This document shows positions 34,807-46,200 of a stretch of 64,000 nt of DNA, piece by piece. The notes beneath the pieces were generated by a model that worked only from the letters and a program-made list of their open reading frames with translations, had not been told where the DNA came from and did no database searches. The stretch is from positions 21,103-85,102 of the forward strand of contig NZ_CAJZAR010000065.1 of NCBI RefSeq assembly GCF_914484835.1. Direction: 5' to 3'. The first letter of the stretch is position 1. Each line of letters starts with the position of its first letter. Source of the stretch: Paraburkholderia tropica. Lineage in GTDB: Bacteria > Pseudomonadota > Gammaproteobacteria > Burkholderiales > Burkholderiaceae. Made by a program: the position numbers and the translations under genes.

Positions 34807-34869
34807 TTCATCTCGCCGGGGCCGGTGTGAATCCTGGACAGGAATCCTGAATAACGGCCTATGCAGGTT

Positions 34870-37224
34870 TCAGGAATGCAGCGCCGCGTCGTCCGATGCC
34901 TGCGCAGCGGCTTCGACGCCGCTCGCTCCGATACCCGCAAGCCGCTCGCGCAACTGTTTGCCGATCACAGCCGTGCCCGCGGCCCGGAAGATCTGGTCGT
35001 GCATGCCTGGCACTTCGGTCACGATCGCCTTGCCCTTCAGCGCGGACTGCCAGCCGAGGTCCCACGCGAACAGACGTCCCTTGAGCACCTGCGCGCTGCG
35101 GAAAATCTGCACTTCGCCGTCGTAAGGCGCAGGACGGTAACGCGCTTGCTGGGCCAGCAGATACTCGATGTACCAGCGGTTCTCGGCCACCTTGTGCTCG
35201 GAAGCGTCACCCTTGATCAAGCCGAGTTTGAGCGCGAAACGCGCAATGCCGAGCGTGCGCACGATCCGATATTGTTCGAGAAACGACACCATCGAGATTT
35301 CGCCGCGCATCGCCTTGCGGAAGTCGCGCGGAATGTTGTCGGCGCGCACCTGCATTTTGCGGATCTGGCGATCGAGCCAGCCCATGCCTTCGCGATAGCC
35401 GGGGCACCACGAGTCGTTGAGCACGACCAGCTCCACGGTTTCGCCTTCGCGCCGGAGTTGATGCGCCGCTTCGAGCGACAGCGCGCCCAGCACGCAGTGG
35501 CCCATCAGGATGTATGGGCCGTGGGGCCGCGCGAGGCGGATCAGTCGCACGGCATCCGCCGCGAGATCCTGGAAGGCGCGCGGCGGGAACTCGCGCGGCG
35601 GGCCTTCCGGCACCATCGGAATGTCGAAAAACGGCCGGTCCGTGCCGATCTGCTGCGCGAGGCCGTACAGCACGGCGGTGTTGTTCAGCGCGATCACGGG
35701 CGTGCCCGCCGCGTCTTCGTTGAAGCGGACGATGTTACGCGCCTTCGCTTCCATCTCCGCCTGGCTCATGAAGCCGCTGTTGCCGACGCCCGCCGCGAGC
35801 GGCGCGGGCGCCTGAACGGCAGCGGTTTTCGAAACCGGCACCGGCGCCGAGATCTGCACGCGCTCCAGCATCTCGCGCCATGTTGCGAGATGCGCGTCGA
35901 TGGTCTCGACATCGTAGAGATCGAGATCGCCTTCGCACGAGATGCGCCAGCCTTCGGGCCGACGCACCATGAAGAAGTTGAGGTCGTAGAGCGCGCCCGC
36001 GTTGAACGACGGCGAGGTGGTCGCGGCGAACGCATCGCGGCGCACCTCGTCGCCCATGCCGACGAAGCTCTGCTGCAACGCGAAGTTCACCGAGCACAGC
36101 GGCGGGCGGTCGGTGTCGGACGCTTCGCCCGCCATCTCGCGCATTTCCTCGAACGGCACGTGCAGATGCTCGATGGCGTCGCTGAGCTTCGCGCCGCACT
36201 GCGCGATCACCGAAGCGAGCGTGCTGCCCGGCGCGATGTCGAGGCGCAGGATCACCGTATTGATCAGCGGCCCGATCACGCCTTCGAGTTCCTGCTGATC
36301 GCGCACGGACATTTGCGTGCCGATAGCAATTTTTGCCACGCTCGCAACGCCCGCACCATCGGCCGCTTTTTGCAGCGCCATCGCGAGACTCGCCGCCGCG
36401 ACGCTGAATAGCGTCACGCCTTGCGCCTTGGCCGCGGCGATCAGATGTTCGCTCAGGTCGAGCGGCAGCAGGATCGAGCGGATCACGCCCTGGAAGCGCC
36501 GTTCACGCGGACGCGCGCGGTCGCCCGGCACGTCGAAGCGGCTGAAGCCGTGCAGCTCGCTGCGCCAGTGCGCGCGCGCCCGATCGAGCGCGCCGCTCGC
36601 GAGGAACTCCTCTTTCCACAGCGCGTAGTCGCCGTGATGGAGTTCGACGTCGGGATAATCGGCGTCCTTGGCCGCGTGCAGCGCGGCGAGTCCTTCGACG
36701 AGTTCGCGCACGAGAATCGCAAACGACCAGCCGTCCATTACGAGCGAGTGGAAGGTCAGTTGCAGCTCGCCTTGCGTCGCGGAGCGCGGCAGCCACACGG
36801 CGCGAAAGTAGGAGCGCGACGCGAGGTCGAACGGCGTGCGCGCCTGCTCGCCGCCGACGCGCTGCGCTTCGGCCTGCGCGGCCTGATCGTCGAAGCCGGT
36901 CAGGTCGATCACGTCGAGACGGAAGGGCGCGTCGCTCCACACCTGCTGGCGCAGCCCCGCGCCCGTCATCAGAAAGCCCGTGCGCAGGATTTCGTGGCGC
37001 GCGACCAGGTCCGCGAGCACCTGTTCGAGACTCGCGGCGCTCAGCGGCCCCGACAGTTGCAGACGGAACGCGATGTTCAGCGCGGACGCCTGCGTCGAGG
37101 CCTTCTGCTCATGCCAGAAGCGCGTCTGGCAAGCGGTCGCCGGGAACAGCGCGTAGCCGCTATCCAACGCTTCCGCCTCATCGGCTGCTTGCGCCGGGGC
37201 GATCTTCAACGCTATCCCGTTCAT
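34870..37224 (-). CDS. stand-alone condensation-thioesterase (C-TE) NRPS protein with atypical active sites
   Basis: The protein has 784 residues. Residues 20-460 form a condensation domain; its HHxxxDG motif reads HSLVMDG (His159-Ser160), so the second, catalytic histidine is a serine. After an Ala/Pro linker (about 460-500), residues 520-775 form a thioesterase-type alpha/beta hydrolase with GHCVLG (Cys577 in place of the usual serine), Asp604 in LNDSW and His742 in GMHDQ. No adenylation or carrier domain is present. The start is 3 bases after the synthase stop, with AGGAGG in the correct place, so the two are coupled. It probably takes the chain from the last carrier of the synthase and releases it. 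Confidence 0.92.
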   Translation of the reverse strand: MNGIALKIAPAQAADEAEALDSGYALFPATACQTRFWHEQKASTQASALNIAFRLQLSGPLSAASLEQVLADLVARHEILRTGFLMTGAGLRQQVWSDAPFRLDVIDLTGFDDQAAQAEAQRVGGEQARTPFDLASRSYFRAVWLPRSATQGELQLTFHSLVMDGWSFAILVRELVEGLAALHAAKDADYPDVELHHGDYALWKEEFLASGALDRARAHWRSELHGFSRFDVPGDRARPRERRFQGVIRSILLPLDLSEHLIAAAKAQGVTLFSVAAASLAMALQKAADGAGVASVAKIAIGTQMSVRDQQELEGVIGPLINTVILRLDIAPGSTLASVIAQCGAKLSDAIEHLHVPFEEMREMAGEASDTDRPPLCSVNFALQQSFVGMGDEVRRDAFAATTSPSFNAGALYDLNFFMVRRPEGWRISCEGDLDLYDVETIDAHLATWREMLERVQISAPVPVSKTAAVQAPAPLAAGVGNSGFMSQAEMEAKARNIVRFNEDAAGTPVIALNNTAVLYGLAQQIGTDRPFFDIPMVPEGPPREFPPRAFQDLAADAVRLIRLARPHGPYILMGHCVLGALSLEAAHQLRREGETVELVVLNDSWCPGYREGMGWLDRQIRKMQVRADNIPRDFRKAMRGEISMVSFLEQYRIVRTLGIARFALKLGLIKGDASEHKVAENRWYIEYLLAQQARYRPAPYDGEVQIFRSAQVLKGRLFAWDLGWQSALKGKAIVTEVPGMHDQIFRAAGTAVIGKQLRERLAGIGASGVEAAAQASDDAALHS

Positions 37225-37227
37225 CGC

Positions 37228-40200
37228 TTACATGCCTCCTGCGTTGCGACGCTTGAAGTTGAGGATCGAGGGGCGCGCGACCGCGGCCGCTTCGGCGACT
37301 TCCTCGACCTGCGCGCCATCGAGACTCGCCGCCAGTTGCGCGATCGAGACGTTCTTCATCAGCTGACGCGCATCCACGCCCAGACCGCGCTCGTTCATGC
37401 GGGCGACGATGCGGAACAATTGCAGGCTGTCCGCGCCGAGGCTGAAGAACGGCTGGTCGATGCCGATCTGCTGCACGCCGAGCACGTCCGACCAGATCGA
37501 GACGAGCGCGGCTTGCGTGGGCGTCAGCGCGGCGGGTTCGCTCGCGGCGGGCGCTTCGGCGAGCGCTTCTGCGTGTGTGTCGGCGCTTTCAGCTTCGACG
37601 GGCGCGGCAGTCTGCGGCACGGCCTTCAGCGTCGCATGAGCCGCATGCGCGTGGCGTGCGGGCGCGGCCACCATGTCGGCGGTCGGCACCGGCAGCGCCT
37701 TGCGGTCGAGCTTGCCGTTCTGCGTCTGCGGCAGCGCGGCGAGCGTCATCCACAGCGTCGGGACCATGTAGGTCGGCAATTCGAGCGCCACGTAAGCGGC
37801 GATTTCGCCGAGATCCGCCTTGCCGTCCTGCGTCTCGACGACGTAGCCCACGAGACGCGGATGACCGTTGACCTCATGCAGCGCGACCGCCGCCGCCGCG
37901 ACGCCCGGCGCTTTGCGCAGCGCCGCTTCGATGTCCTCGATCTCGATGCGGAAGCCACGCAGCTTGATCTGCTGATCGCGGCGGCCCAGATGCTGGAGCG
38001 AGCCGTCGGCGAGGCGCTTCGCGAGATCGCCGGTGCGATAGAGACGCGCGGGCGCGCCGCCTTCGATCGCGACCGTGCGGAACGCGGCATCGGTGAGGTC
38101 GGGGCGGTTGAAGTAACCCGTCGCGAGCCCGTCGCCGCCAATCCACAGTTCGCCGGTGACGCCTTCGGGCGCGAGACGCAGATCGTCGGTCAGCACGTGC
38201 AGCTGCGTGTTCGCGAGCGGCGCGCCGAGGATCACGGGGCCGTTGGCATCGACGCGCGCGGCGGCGGACCAGATCGTCGTTTCAGTCGGGCCGTAGAGGT
38301 TCCAGACTTCGGCGCCCGTGGCGAGCAGCGCGTCGGCGAGATCGCGCGGCAGCGGTTCGCCGCCGCACAGGATCTTGAAGCCTTGCGGCGCCTTGAAGCC
38401 CGCTTCGAGCAGCATGCGCCAGAGCGACGGCGTGGCCTGCAGCATCGTGGACGCCTGCGCCTTCATCCGCGAAACCAGCTCGTAACCGGTGCGCACTTCC
38501 GCGTGTCCGGCGACGAACACCTGGCCGCCGGTCACGAGCGGCAGGAACAGTTCGAGGCCCGAAATATCGAACGAGAACGTGGTCACGGCGACGATGCGGT
38601 CCTGCGCCGTGAAGCCCGGCTCCTGCGCCATCGAGAGCAGGAAGTTGCTGAGCGCGCGATGCGGAATTTCCACGCCCTTCGGCTGGCCCGTGGAACCCGA
38701 CGTGAAGATCACGTAGGCCGCATCGGCGTCCTGCACGCGGGGCAGGGCCACGCTCTTGTCGTCGTGTTGCGCGAGCAGCGCTTCGAGTTCGAGCACGCGA
38801 TGGTCGCCCGGCTCCAGCACGGCGCGGCTGCCTTCGTCGCTGAGCACGGCGGCGATGCCCGCGCCGTCGAGAATCTGACGCAGGCGCGCGGCCGGCATCG
38901 TCATGTCGAGCGGCACGTAGGCGCAGCCCGCGCGCCACACGCCGATCATCGCGGCCACGGTCATGGCCGTACGTTCCATCGCGATGGCGACGCGTCCGTG
39001 CGGCGCGATGCCCGATGCCGCGAGGCCGCGTGCGATCTGATCGGCGCGCGCGTCGAGTTCGCTGTAGCTGAGGCTCGCGACTTCGTCGGCGACGGCGACG
39101 GCTTCCGGCGTCTTGTGCGCTTGCGCGGCGATCAGCGCGGGCGTGGTCTGCGTGAGATCGTAGTCGCGCTGCGAGGCGTTCAACTCGTCGCGCAGATGGC
39201 GGATCTCGACGTCGCCGAGCAGCGGCAGCGCGGCGACCGGCGTGTCGGCGTTGGCGGCGATCGCGCCCAGCAGCGTTTCGTAGTAACCGAGCCAGCGCTG
39301 GATCGTCGATTCGTCGTAGACGTCGGTGTTGAAGTCGCAATCGAGCCGCAGACCTTGCGCCGATTCGATCACGTTCAGGAACAGATCGAAGTTGCTATAG
39401 GCCTTCGCGTTCGGCGCGAAGCGCGTGCTCACGCCCGCCATGTCGAGCTGCGAATCGACCTTCTCCAGATTGAATTGCAGATCGGTCAGCGGCAGGCGGC
39501 TGAAGTCGCGCTTGATGCCGAGGTCGCGCACCAGCGCGCCATACGTGTAGTTCTGGCGATCGCCCGCATCGTAGAGATGATCGCGCACGGCCTTCATGTG
39601 CGTGGCGAACGACTGTGCGCCGTCGAACTTCACGCGCAGCGGCAGGAAGTTCACGCAGTGACCGGCCAGCAGCGCTTCACCGGCTTGCGACTGGCCCGCC
39701 ATCGGCGCGGCGATCACCACGTCGTCGCGGCCCGCGAGGCGGCCGAACAGCACTTGCGCGCCGCCGAACAGCGCGGCGAACAGCGAGCAGCCTTGCTTCG
39801 ACGCGGCGGTCTTGAGTTGCTTGAGCAGATCGGCGTTCAAGAGACGCGTGGTCGATGCGCCGTTGAAGCTTTTCACTTCGGGACGCACGCGGTCGCCGGG
39901 CAGGTCGAGTTGCGGCGCGCCCTCGCGATGCAGGTTCATCCAGAAGTCGCGCGTGTCCTTGTCGACGCCCGCTTCGTCCTGCGCTTTCGCGAAGGCGAGG
40001 AAGCTCTGCACGTCGTCGAGTTCGGCGGGCGTGCCCGAGACATCGGCGGCGTAGAGCGCCTGCAGATCGCGCAGGATGATGTTGATCGACCAGCCGTCGC
40101 AGATGATGTGATGCGCGGTGAACACGAAGGCCCACTTGTTCGCTTCGAGACGCACGAGCGCGGCGCGGGCCAGCGGCGCGCGCGTGAGGTCGAAGACTTC

Positions 40201-43200
40201 GCGCGCTTCGGCGTCGACGAGCGCGGCGAGTTGCGCGTGCGCGTCGGCTTGCGTCGAGAGATCGATGTGTTCGAGCGGCACGCGGGCGGCCGGGTCGGCG
40301 AACATCGTATCGCCGACGCGCGAGAAGTGCGCGCGCAAGGCGTCGTGACGCGCGACCGTCGCCGCGAAGGCGCGTTCGAAGGCGGCTTCGTTCAGATCGC
40401 CATTCAGCTCCAGCGTGAACGATTCGTTGAACGCGAGCGAAGCCTCATGGCTTTGCTGCGCCGACATCCAGATTTCCTTTTGCGGCTCGGTCAGCGGCGC
40501 TTGCGTGGGCGCTGCCGTTGCCGCTGCGGGAATCGCAGCGGGCGTGTCGACCGGCTGCGCCGTGCCGCCGAGAATGCCCGCCGATTGCAGCGCGGCGATG
40601 GCTTCGACAAAGGCGTCACCGATCTTGCGGATGTCTTCGTCGGAATGGCTCGTGGTCAGGAAGCAGGGGAAGCCTTCCATGATGTGCACGCCGAGGAAGC
40701 GCATATACGCGTAGAACAGGCTGCCCAGGCGATCCTCGCTCGCGAAGCTGATGTAGAACCAGCTTGAGAACGTCTCCGCGCGCGACGCGATGCCCACTTT
40801 CTCCAGATGCGTGTTGATGCGCTGCACGAGGCCGTCCATGCGCGCGCCGAGCGTTTCTTGCAGCGCGGGTCCGGCGGCCTTCAGATGCAGCAGCACGGCC
40901 TTCATCGCGGCCAGCACGACCGGATGGCGCACGAACGTGCCGGCGAAGAAAGTCGGCGGCACTTCGGGCACCGACGCATCGCCGAATTGCCATTGGCCGC
41001 CGTCGAGCGCATCCATGTATTGCGCGGTGCCCGCGAGCACGCCCACCGGCAGACCGCCGCCCACGACCTTGCCGTAGGTCGCCATGTCGCCCTTGATGCC
41101 CCAGTAGCCTTGCATGCCCGCCGGGTGCACGCGGAAGCCCGTCACCACTTCGTCGACGATCAGCGCCGATTCGTTCGCGGCGGTCACGTCACGCAGCTGC
41201 TGCACGAATTCCTTCGGACGCAGATTCGGATGGCGCGACTGCACCGGCTCGATCAGCACGGCGGCGATGTCGTCGATGTTGGCCTTGATCCATTCCAGGC
41301 TTTCGCTGCGCGCGTAGGGCAGCACGACCATGTTGCCGACCGAGCTGTTCGGGATGCCGGGGGCGAGCGGGAACGCGCGCGGCACGCCCGCTTCGCTGCC
41401 GGGTTTCACCAGCACTTCGTCGAACTGGCCGTGATAGTCGCCGTCGAAGCAGACCACCTTGTCCTTGCCCGTCACGGTGCGCGCGAGGCGCATCGCGGCC
41501 ATCACGGCTTCCGAGCCGGTGTTGCAGAACGTGACGCGCTCGTGGCCCGTCATGTCGGCGAACATCTGCGCGACTTCGCCCGCGAGCGGCGACTGCGGCC
41601 CGATCGCGAAGCCTTCGGCCATCTGCGCGTTCACGGCGTCCACGACGAAGTCGGGCGTGTGGCCGAACGCGGTCTGGCCGTAGCCGTTCACGAGGTCGAT
41701 GTATTCGTTGCCGTCGACGTCCCAGATCTTCGAGCCCTTCGAGCGTTGCGCGACGATCGGATAGACGAGTTCCTTCCACTCTTCGCGGAAGCCGCTCGCG
41801 GTGCGCGGGTCGGCGAGCACGGCGCGGTACGACTGCGTGCGCGACTTCGACGTGGCCGTTTTGGCCGAGTAGCGCGTGGCGAGATCGGCGATGAAGGCGC
41901 TTTGCACGTCGGTCATTTGCGCCGAAGTCGTCGCGCCGGGCTTGTAGGCGGTGAAGCGCGTCGGGCGGTTTTCCTCGAACTTGATTTCGGGGCCGGCGTG
42001 CGCGGCGGCGGCGGGTGCTGCTGCGGGTGCGGCGATCGGTGCGGATGCTGCAACCGGCGCGGGCGCTGCGATCGCCGCAACGGGCGCGACTGTCGCGACA
42101 GGTTGCGCAGCCACGACGGGCACGCCTTGGAGCACTTCGAGCTGACGCGTCATCAGCGATTGCATGGCGGCGATCTGGTCGCGGATCACCGATTGCACGT
42201 CGCCCGTGACGGGCAGCGCGGTGACGGCGGTCACGGCGGTGACGCCAGGCGCGGCGCTTACCTGAGCAGCAACCGGTGTAGCGACAGGCGCAACAGCAAC
42301 CGGCGCGGCAACCGCAACCGCTTCAACCGGCGCGGGCGCGGCCACCGGTTCCGGGTCGGGCGGCAGCGCGCCGTCGAGGAACTGCGCGAGCGCGGGCAGC
42401 GTCGGATAGTCGCTCATGATCTGGCGGAAGCTGATCGTCACGTCGTAGCGGCGGCGCAGCTGGCGCGAGACCTGACCCATGAACAGCGAGTCGTAGCCGA
42501 GATCCCAGAACGTCACATTCGGATCGGAGGTGTCCGGCGCCTCGCCCGACATTTCGGTGAGGAGCGACGCCAGTTCGGCGACGAGACGCGGCTTGCGGTC
42601 GATTTGAGCGGTTTGGGCCATGGCGGTCTGAGGATGGTCGGTAATCGCGTTGGTGGAAGCGGGCGCGGCAATCGCCGCGGCTTGCGTCGCTGTTTGTGTT
42701 GTTGTCTGCGTAGTTGTCTGTGTTGTTGTTTCTGTCGCGGCTTGTGTCTGAGTCGGACGGGACGCCGCCGATGCGGGCGCGTCGACCCAGTGCCGTTCGG
42801 GTTCGAACGGATACGTCGGCAGCGCGACGCGGCGGGCGTCGGCGCTGTGCAGTGCGCGCCAGTCCGGCGTCACGCCGTTGAGCCAGAGCCGTCCGGTCGC
42901 TTCGGCGAGCACGCTCAGTTCGCGCTCGCGCTGCGCGAAATCGGGCAGCGAAGCGATCGCCGCCTGATAGCGGTCTTTCGTCAGCCCTTGCGTGGCGAAG
43001 GTCGCGAGCGTGCGGCCCGGGCCGATTTCGAGCAGCAGCGGCTTGCCCTGCGCGGTGACCGTCGCGAGCGCATCGGCGAAACGCACCACGTCGCGGCAAT
43101 GGCTCGCCCAGTAGCGGCCCGACACCGGACGGTCGGACGCCGCCCACTGGCCCGTCACCGAGGACACATACGGAATCTTCGGCGGCGAGAACGTGAGGCG

Positions 43201-46200
43201 GTCCGCGACCTTGGCGAGTTCTTCCACCACGCCGGACATCATGCGCGAGTGGAACGCGTGCGACGTGTGCAGTCGACGATGCTCGATATCGCGCGCCTTC
43301 AGCGTCGCTTCGAACGCCTCGATGGCGGCGAACGGACCGGCCACGACGCTCAGCGTCGGCGCGTTGATGGCGGCGAGATCGACGTCCTCGGGCAGCGTCG
43401 CGCGCAGGTCGGCTTCGGGCAGGCGCACGACCAGCATCGCGCCCGGTTCGGCCGACTGCATCAGCGCGCCGCGTTGCGCGATCAGGCGCAGCGCGTCCTC
43501 GAATTCGATCGCTTCGGCCACGCAGGCCGCAACGAGTTCGCCGACGCTATGGCCGATCATCGCCGCCGGTACGATGCCGCGCGAGATCCACAATTGCGCG
43601 AGCGCGTACTCGGTGAGGAACAGCGCGGGCTGCGCGTAGATCGTCGAGCGGATCGGATGCGGGGTGTCGTCGCCTTCGGGCACATCGCTGAGCAGCATCG
43701 TGCGGATATCGAGCCCGAGATGCGGCGCCAACGCTTCCGCGCCCTTGTCGATCCACTCGCGATACACCGGCTCGCTGCGATAGAGCGCCGCGCCCATGCC
43801 CGGATACTGCGCGCCCTGGCCGGGGAACATGAAGACCACGGCGGGCGCGGCTTGCGGCGCCTGTGCTTCGAGCGCGCCTTTGTGCAGCTTCGCCTGCGCC
43901 TGTTCGAGACTGTCGGCGACGATCACCGCGCGATGCGCGAACGCGCGGCGGCCCGTTTGCAGCGTCGCGGCCACGTCGGCCAGTGCGACTTGCTCATGCG
44001 CCGCCGCGAGCGGCTTGGCGAGATAAGTGGCGAGATTCGCTTTCGCGCGTTCGAGCGCGGGCGCGCTGCGGGCCGAGATCGGCAGAAGTTGCGGCGTCTG
44101 TGGCGTCTGCGGATTCTGCTGTGAGGCGTCCACGCGTTCGCGCGCAGGCGCTTCTTCGAGCAGCACGTGCACGTTCGTGCCGCCCACGCCGAACGAACTC
44201 ACGCCCGCGCGGCGCGGCGTCGGGCCATCGGCCCATGCGCGCGCGGTGGTGTTGAAGTAGAACGGGCTGCGCGCCGCATCGATGCCCGGATTCGGCGACT
44301 GGAAATGCGACAGCGGCGGCAGCGTGCGGTCGCGCAGCGCGAGCGACGCCGCGATCAGGCCGGTGACGCCCGCCGCCGCGTCGAGGTGGCCGACGTTGGC
44401 CTTCGCCGAGCCGAGCGCGCAGAACTGGCCGCCTTCGACGCCGCCCAGACGGAACGCCTGCACGAGCCCCGCGAATTCGATCGGATCGCCGAGCGGCGTG
44501 GCCGTGCCGTGCGCCTCGATGTAGCCGATGGTGGCCGGATCGATGCCCGCCTCGGCATGCGCGATGGCGATGGCGCGCGCCTGCGCGTCGACGCTCGGCG
44601 CGGTGAAGCCGACCTTGTCCGAGCCGTCGTTGTTCATGCCGACGCCGCGAATCACGGCGCTGATCGGATCGTTGTCGGCGAGCGCGTCTTCGAGCCGCTT
44701 GAGCAGCACCACGCCCGCGCCGCTGCCGAACACCGTGCCTTGCGCGTGGGCGTCGAACGGACGGCACACGCCGTCGGCCGCGCCCATGCCGCCTTCCTGG
44801 TAGAAGTAGCCGCGCTTCTGCGGGAAGGTGATCGACACGCCGCCGGCGAGCGCCATGTCACAGCGTCCCGCGCGCAGATTTTCGACGGCGAGGACGATGG
44901 CCGTGAGCGAGGTCGAGCAGGCCGTCTGCACCGAAATCGCCGGACCCTTGAGGCCGAGCTTGTAAGCCGTGCGCGTGGCGACGAAATCGCCCGCGCCGAC
45001 CAGCTTCTGATACTCGCCGATCTGGAACTGGCTCGTGAATTCGTCGATCACGCTGCGGTCGGAGAGCACGTGCTTGAGGAAGTACGTGTTCATCGACGTG
45101 CCCGCGAACACGCCGACCGCGCCCGCGATGGCGGCGGGATCGTAGCCCGCATCCTCGAACGCTTCCCACGCGATTTCGAGGAACAGGCGCTGTTGCGGAT
45201 CGGTCAGCGCGGCCTCGCGCGCGAGCATGCCGAAGAAGCCCGCGTCGAAGCGATCGACATCGGGCAGGATCGGCCGCGCCTTCACATAGCTCGGGTCGCG
45301 GCGCATCGCGTCGTCGAAACTGTCTTCGAGTTCCGACACGTCGAAATGCGTGACGCAGTCGCGGCCCGCGAGCAGATTGGCCCACAGTTCGGCGACGTTG
45401 CGCGCGCCCGGAAAGCGCCCGGCCATGCCGATCACGGCGATGGCGCCGCTCGTCTGCGCGCGGCGCGCTTCGAGCTTGCCGCCTTGCGTCGCGCCGAGCG
45501 TGGCGCGCGAATGCGCGGCCAGCGCATCGACGTTCGGATGGCGGAACAGATCGACGAGTGCGAGACCCTGCGTGACGTCGCGCGCGATGATCGCGTGCGC
45601 GCGCATCAGATCGAGCGAGCGCAGACCGAGGTCGAAGAAGTTCGCGCGGCGCTCGACGGGCTTGCCGAGCAGGCCTTCGAATACGGCGGCGAGTTGGTCG
45701 GCGATGTCGTGCTCTTGCGTCTGATTTTGCGTTTGCTTGCTTGCCGACGGTGCAGCGGGCACGTCCAGTTCCGCGAGCAGCGCCTTGCGATTGATCTTGC
45801 CGTTCGGCGTGAGCGGGAAGTCGGGCAGCACGCGCAACTCGGTCGGCACCATGTAATCGGGCAGGGCCGCTTTCAGATGCGTGCGCAGCGCGTCGAGAAA
45901 CGCCGACGCGGAAGCGGCGTCGGCTTTCACGAAGCCCGCGATGGCCTTGCCGTTGCGCCCTTCGAATGCGGCCACGGCCGCATCGGCGACGCCCGGCGCG
46001 ACGCGCAGCGCATGCTCGATTTCGTCGAGTTCGATACGCTTGCCCGCGATCTTGATCTGCCGGTCGTTGCGGCCGAGGAAATCGATCGCGCCGTCCGCGC
46101 GGCGGCGCACGAGGTCGCCGGTGCGATAGAGCTTCGCGCCTGGCGTGAAGACGTCGTCGACGAATTTTTCCGCGCTCAGATCGGGCCGGTTCAGGTAGCC

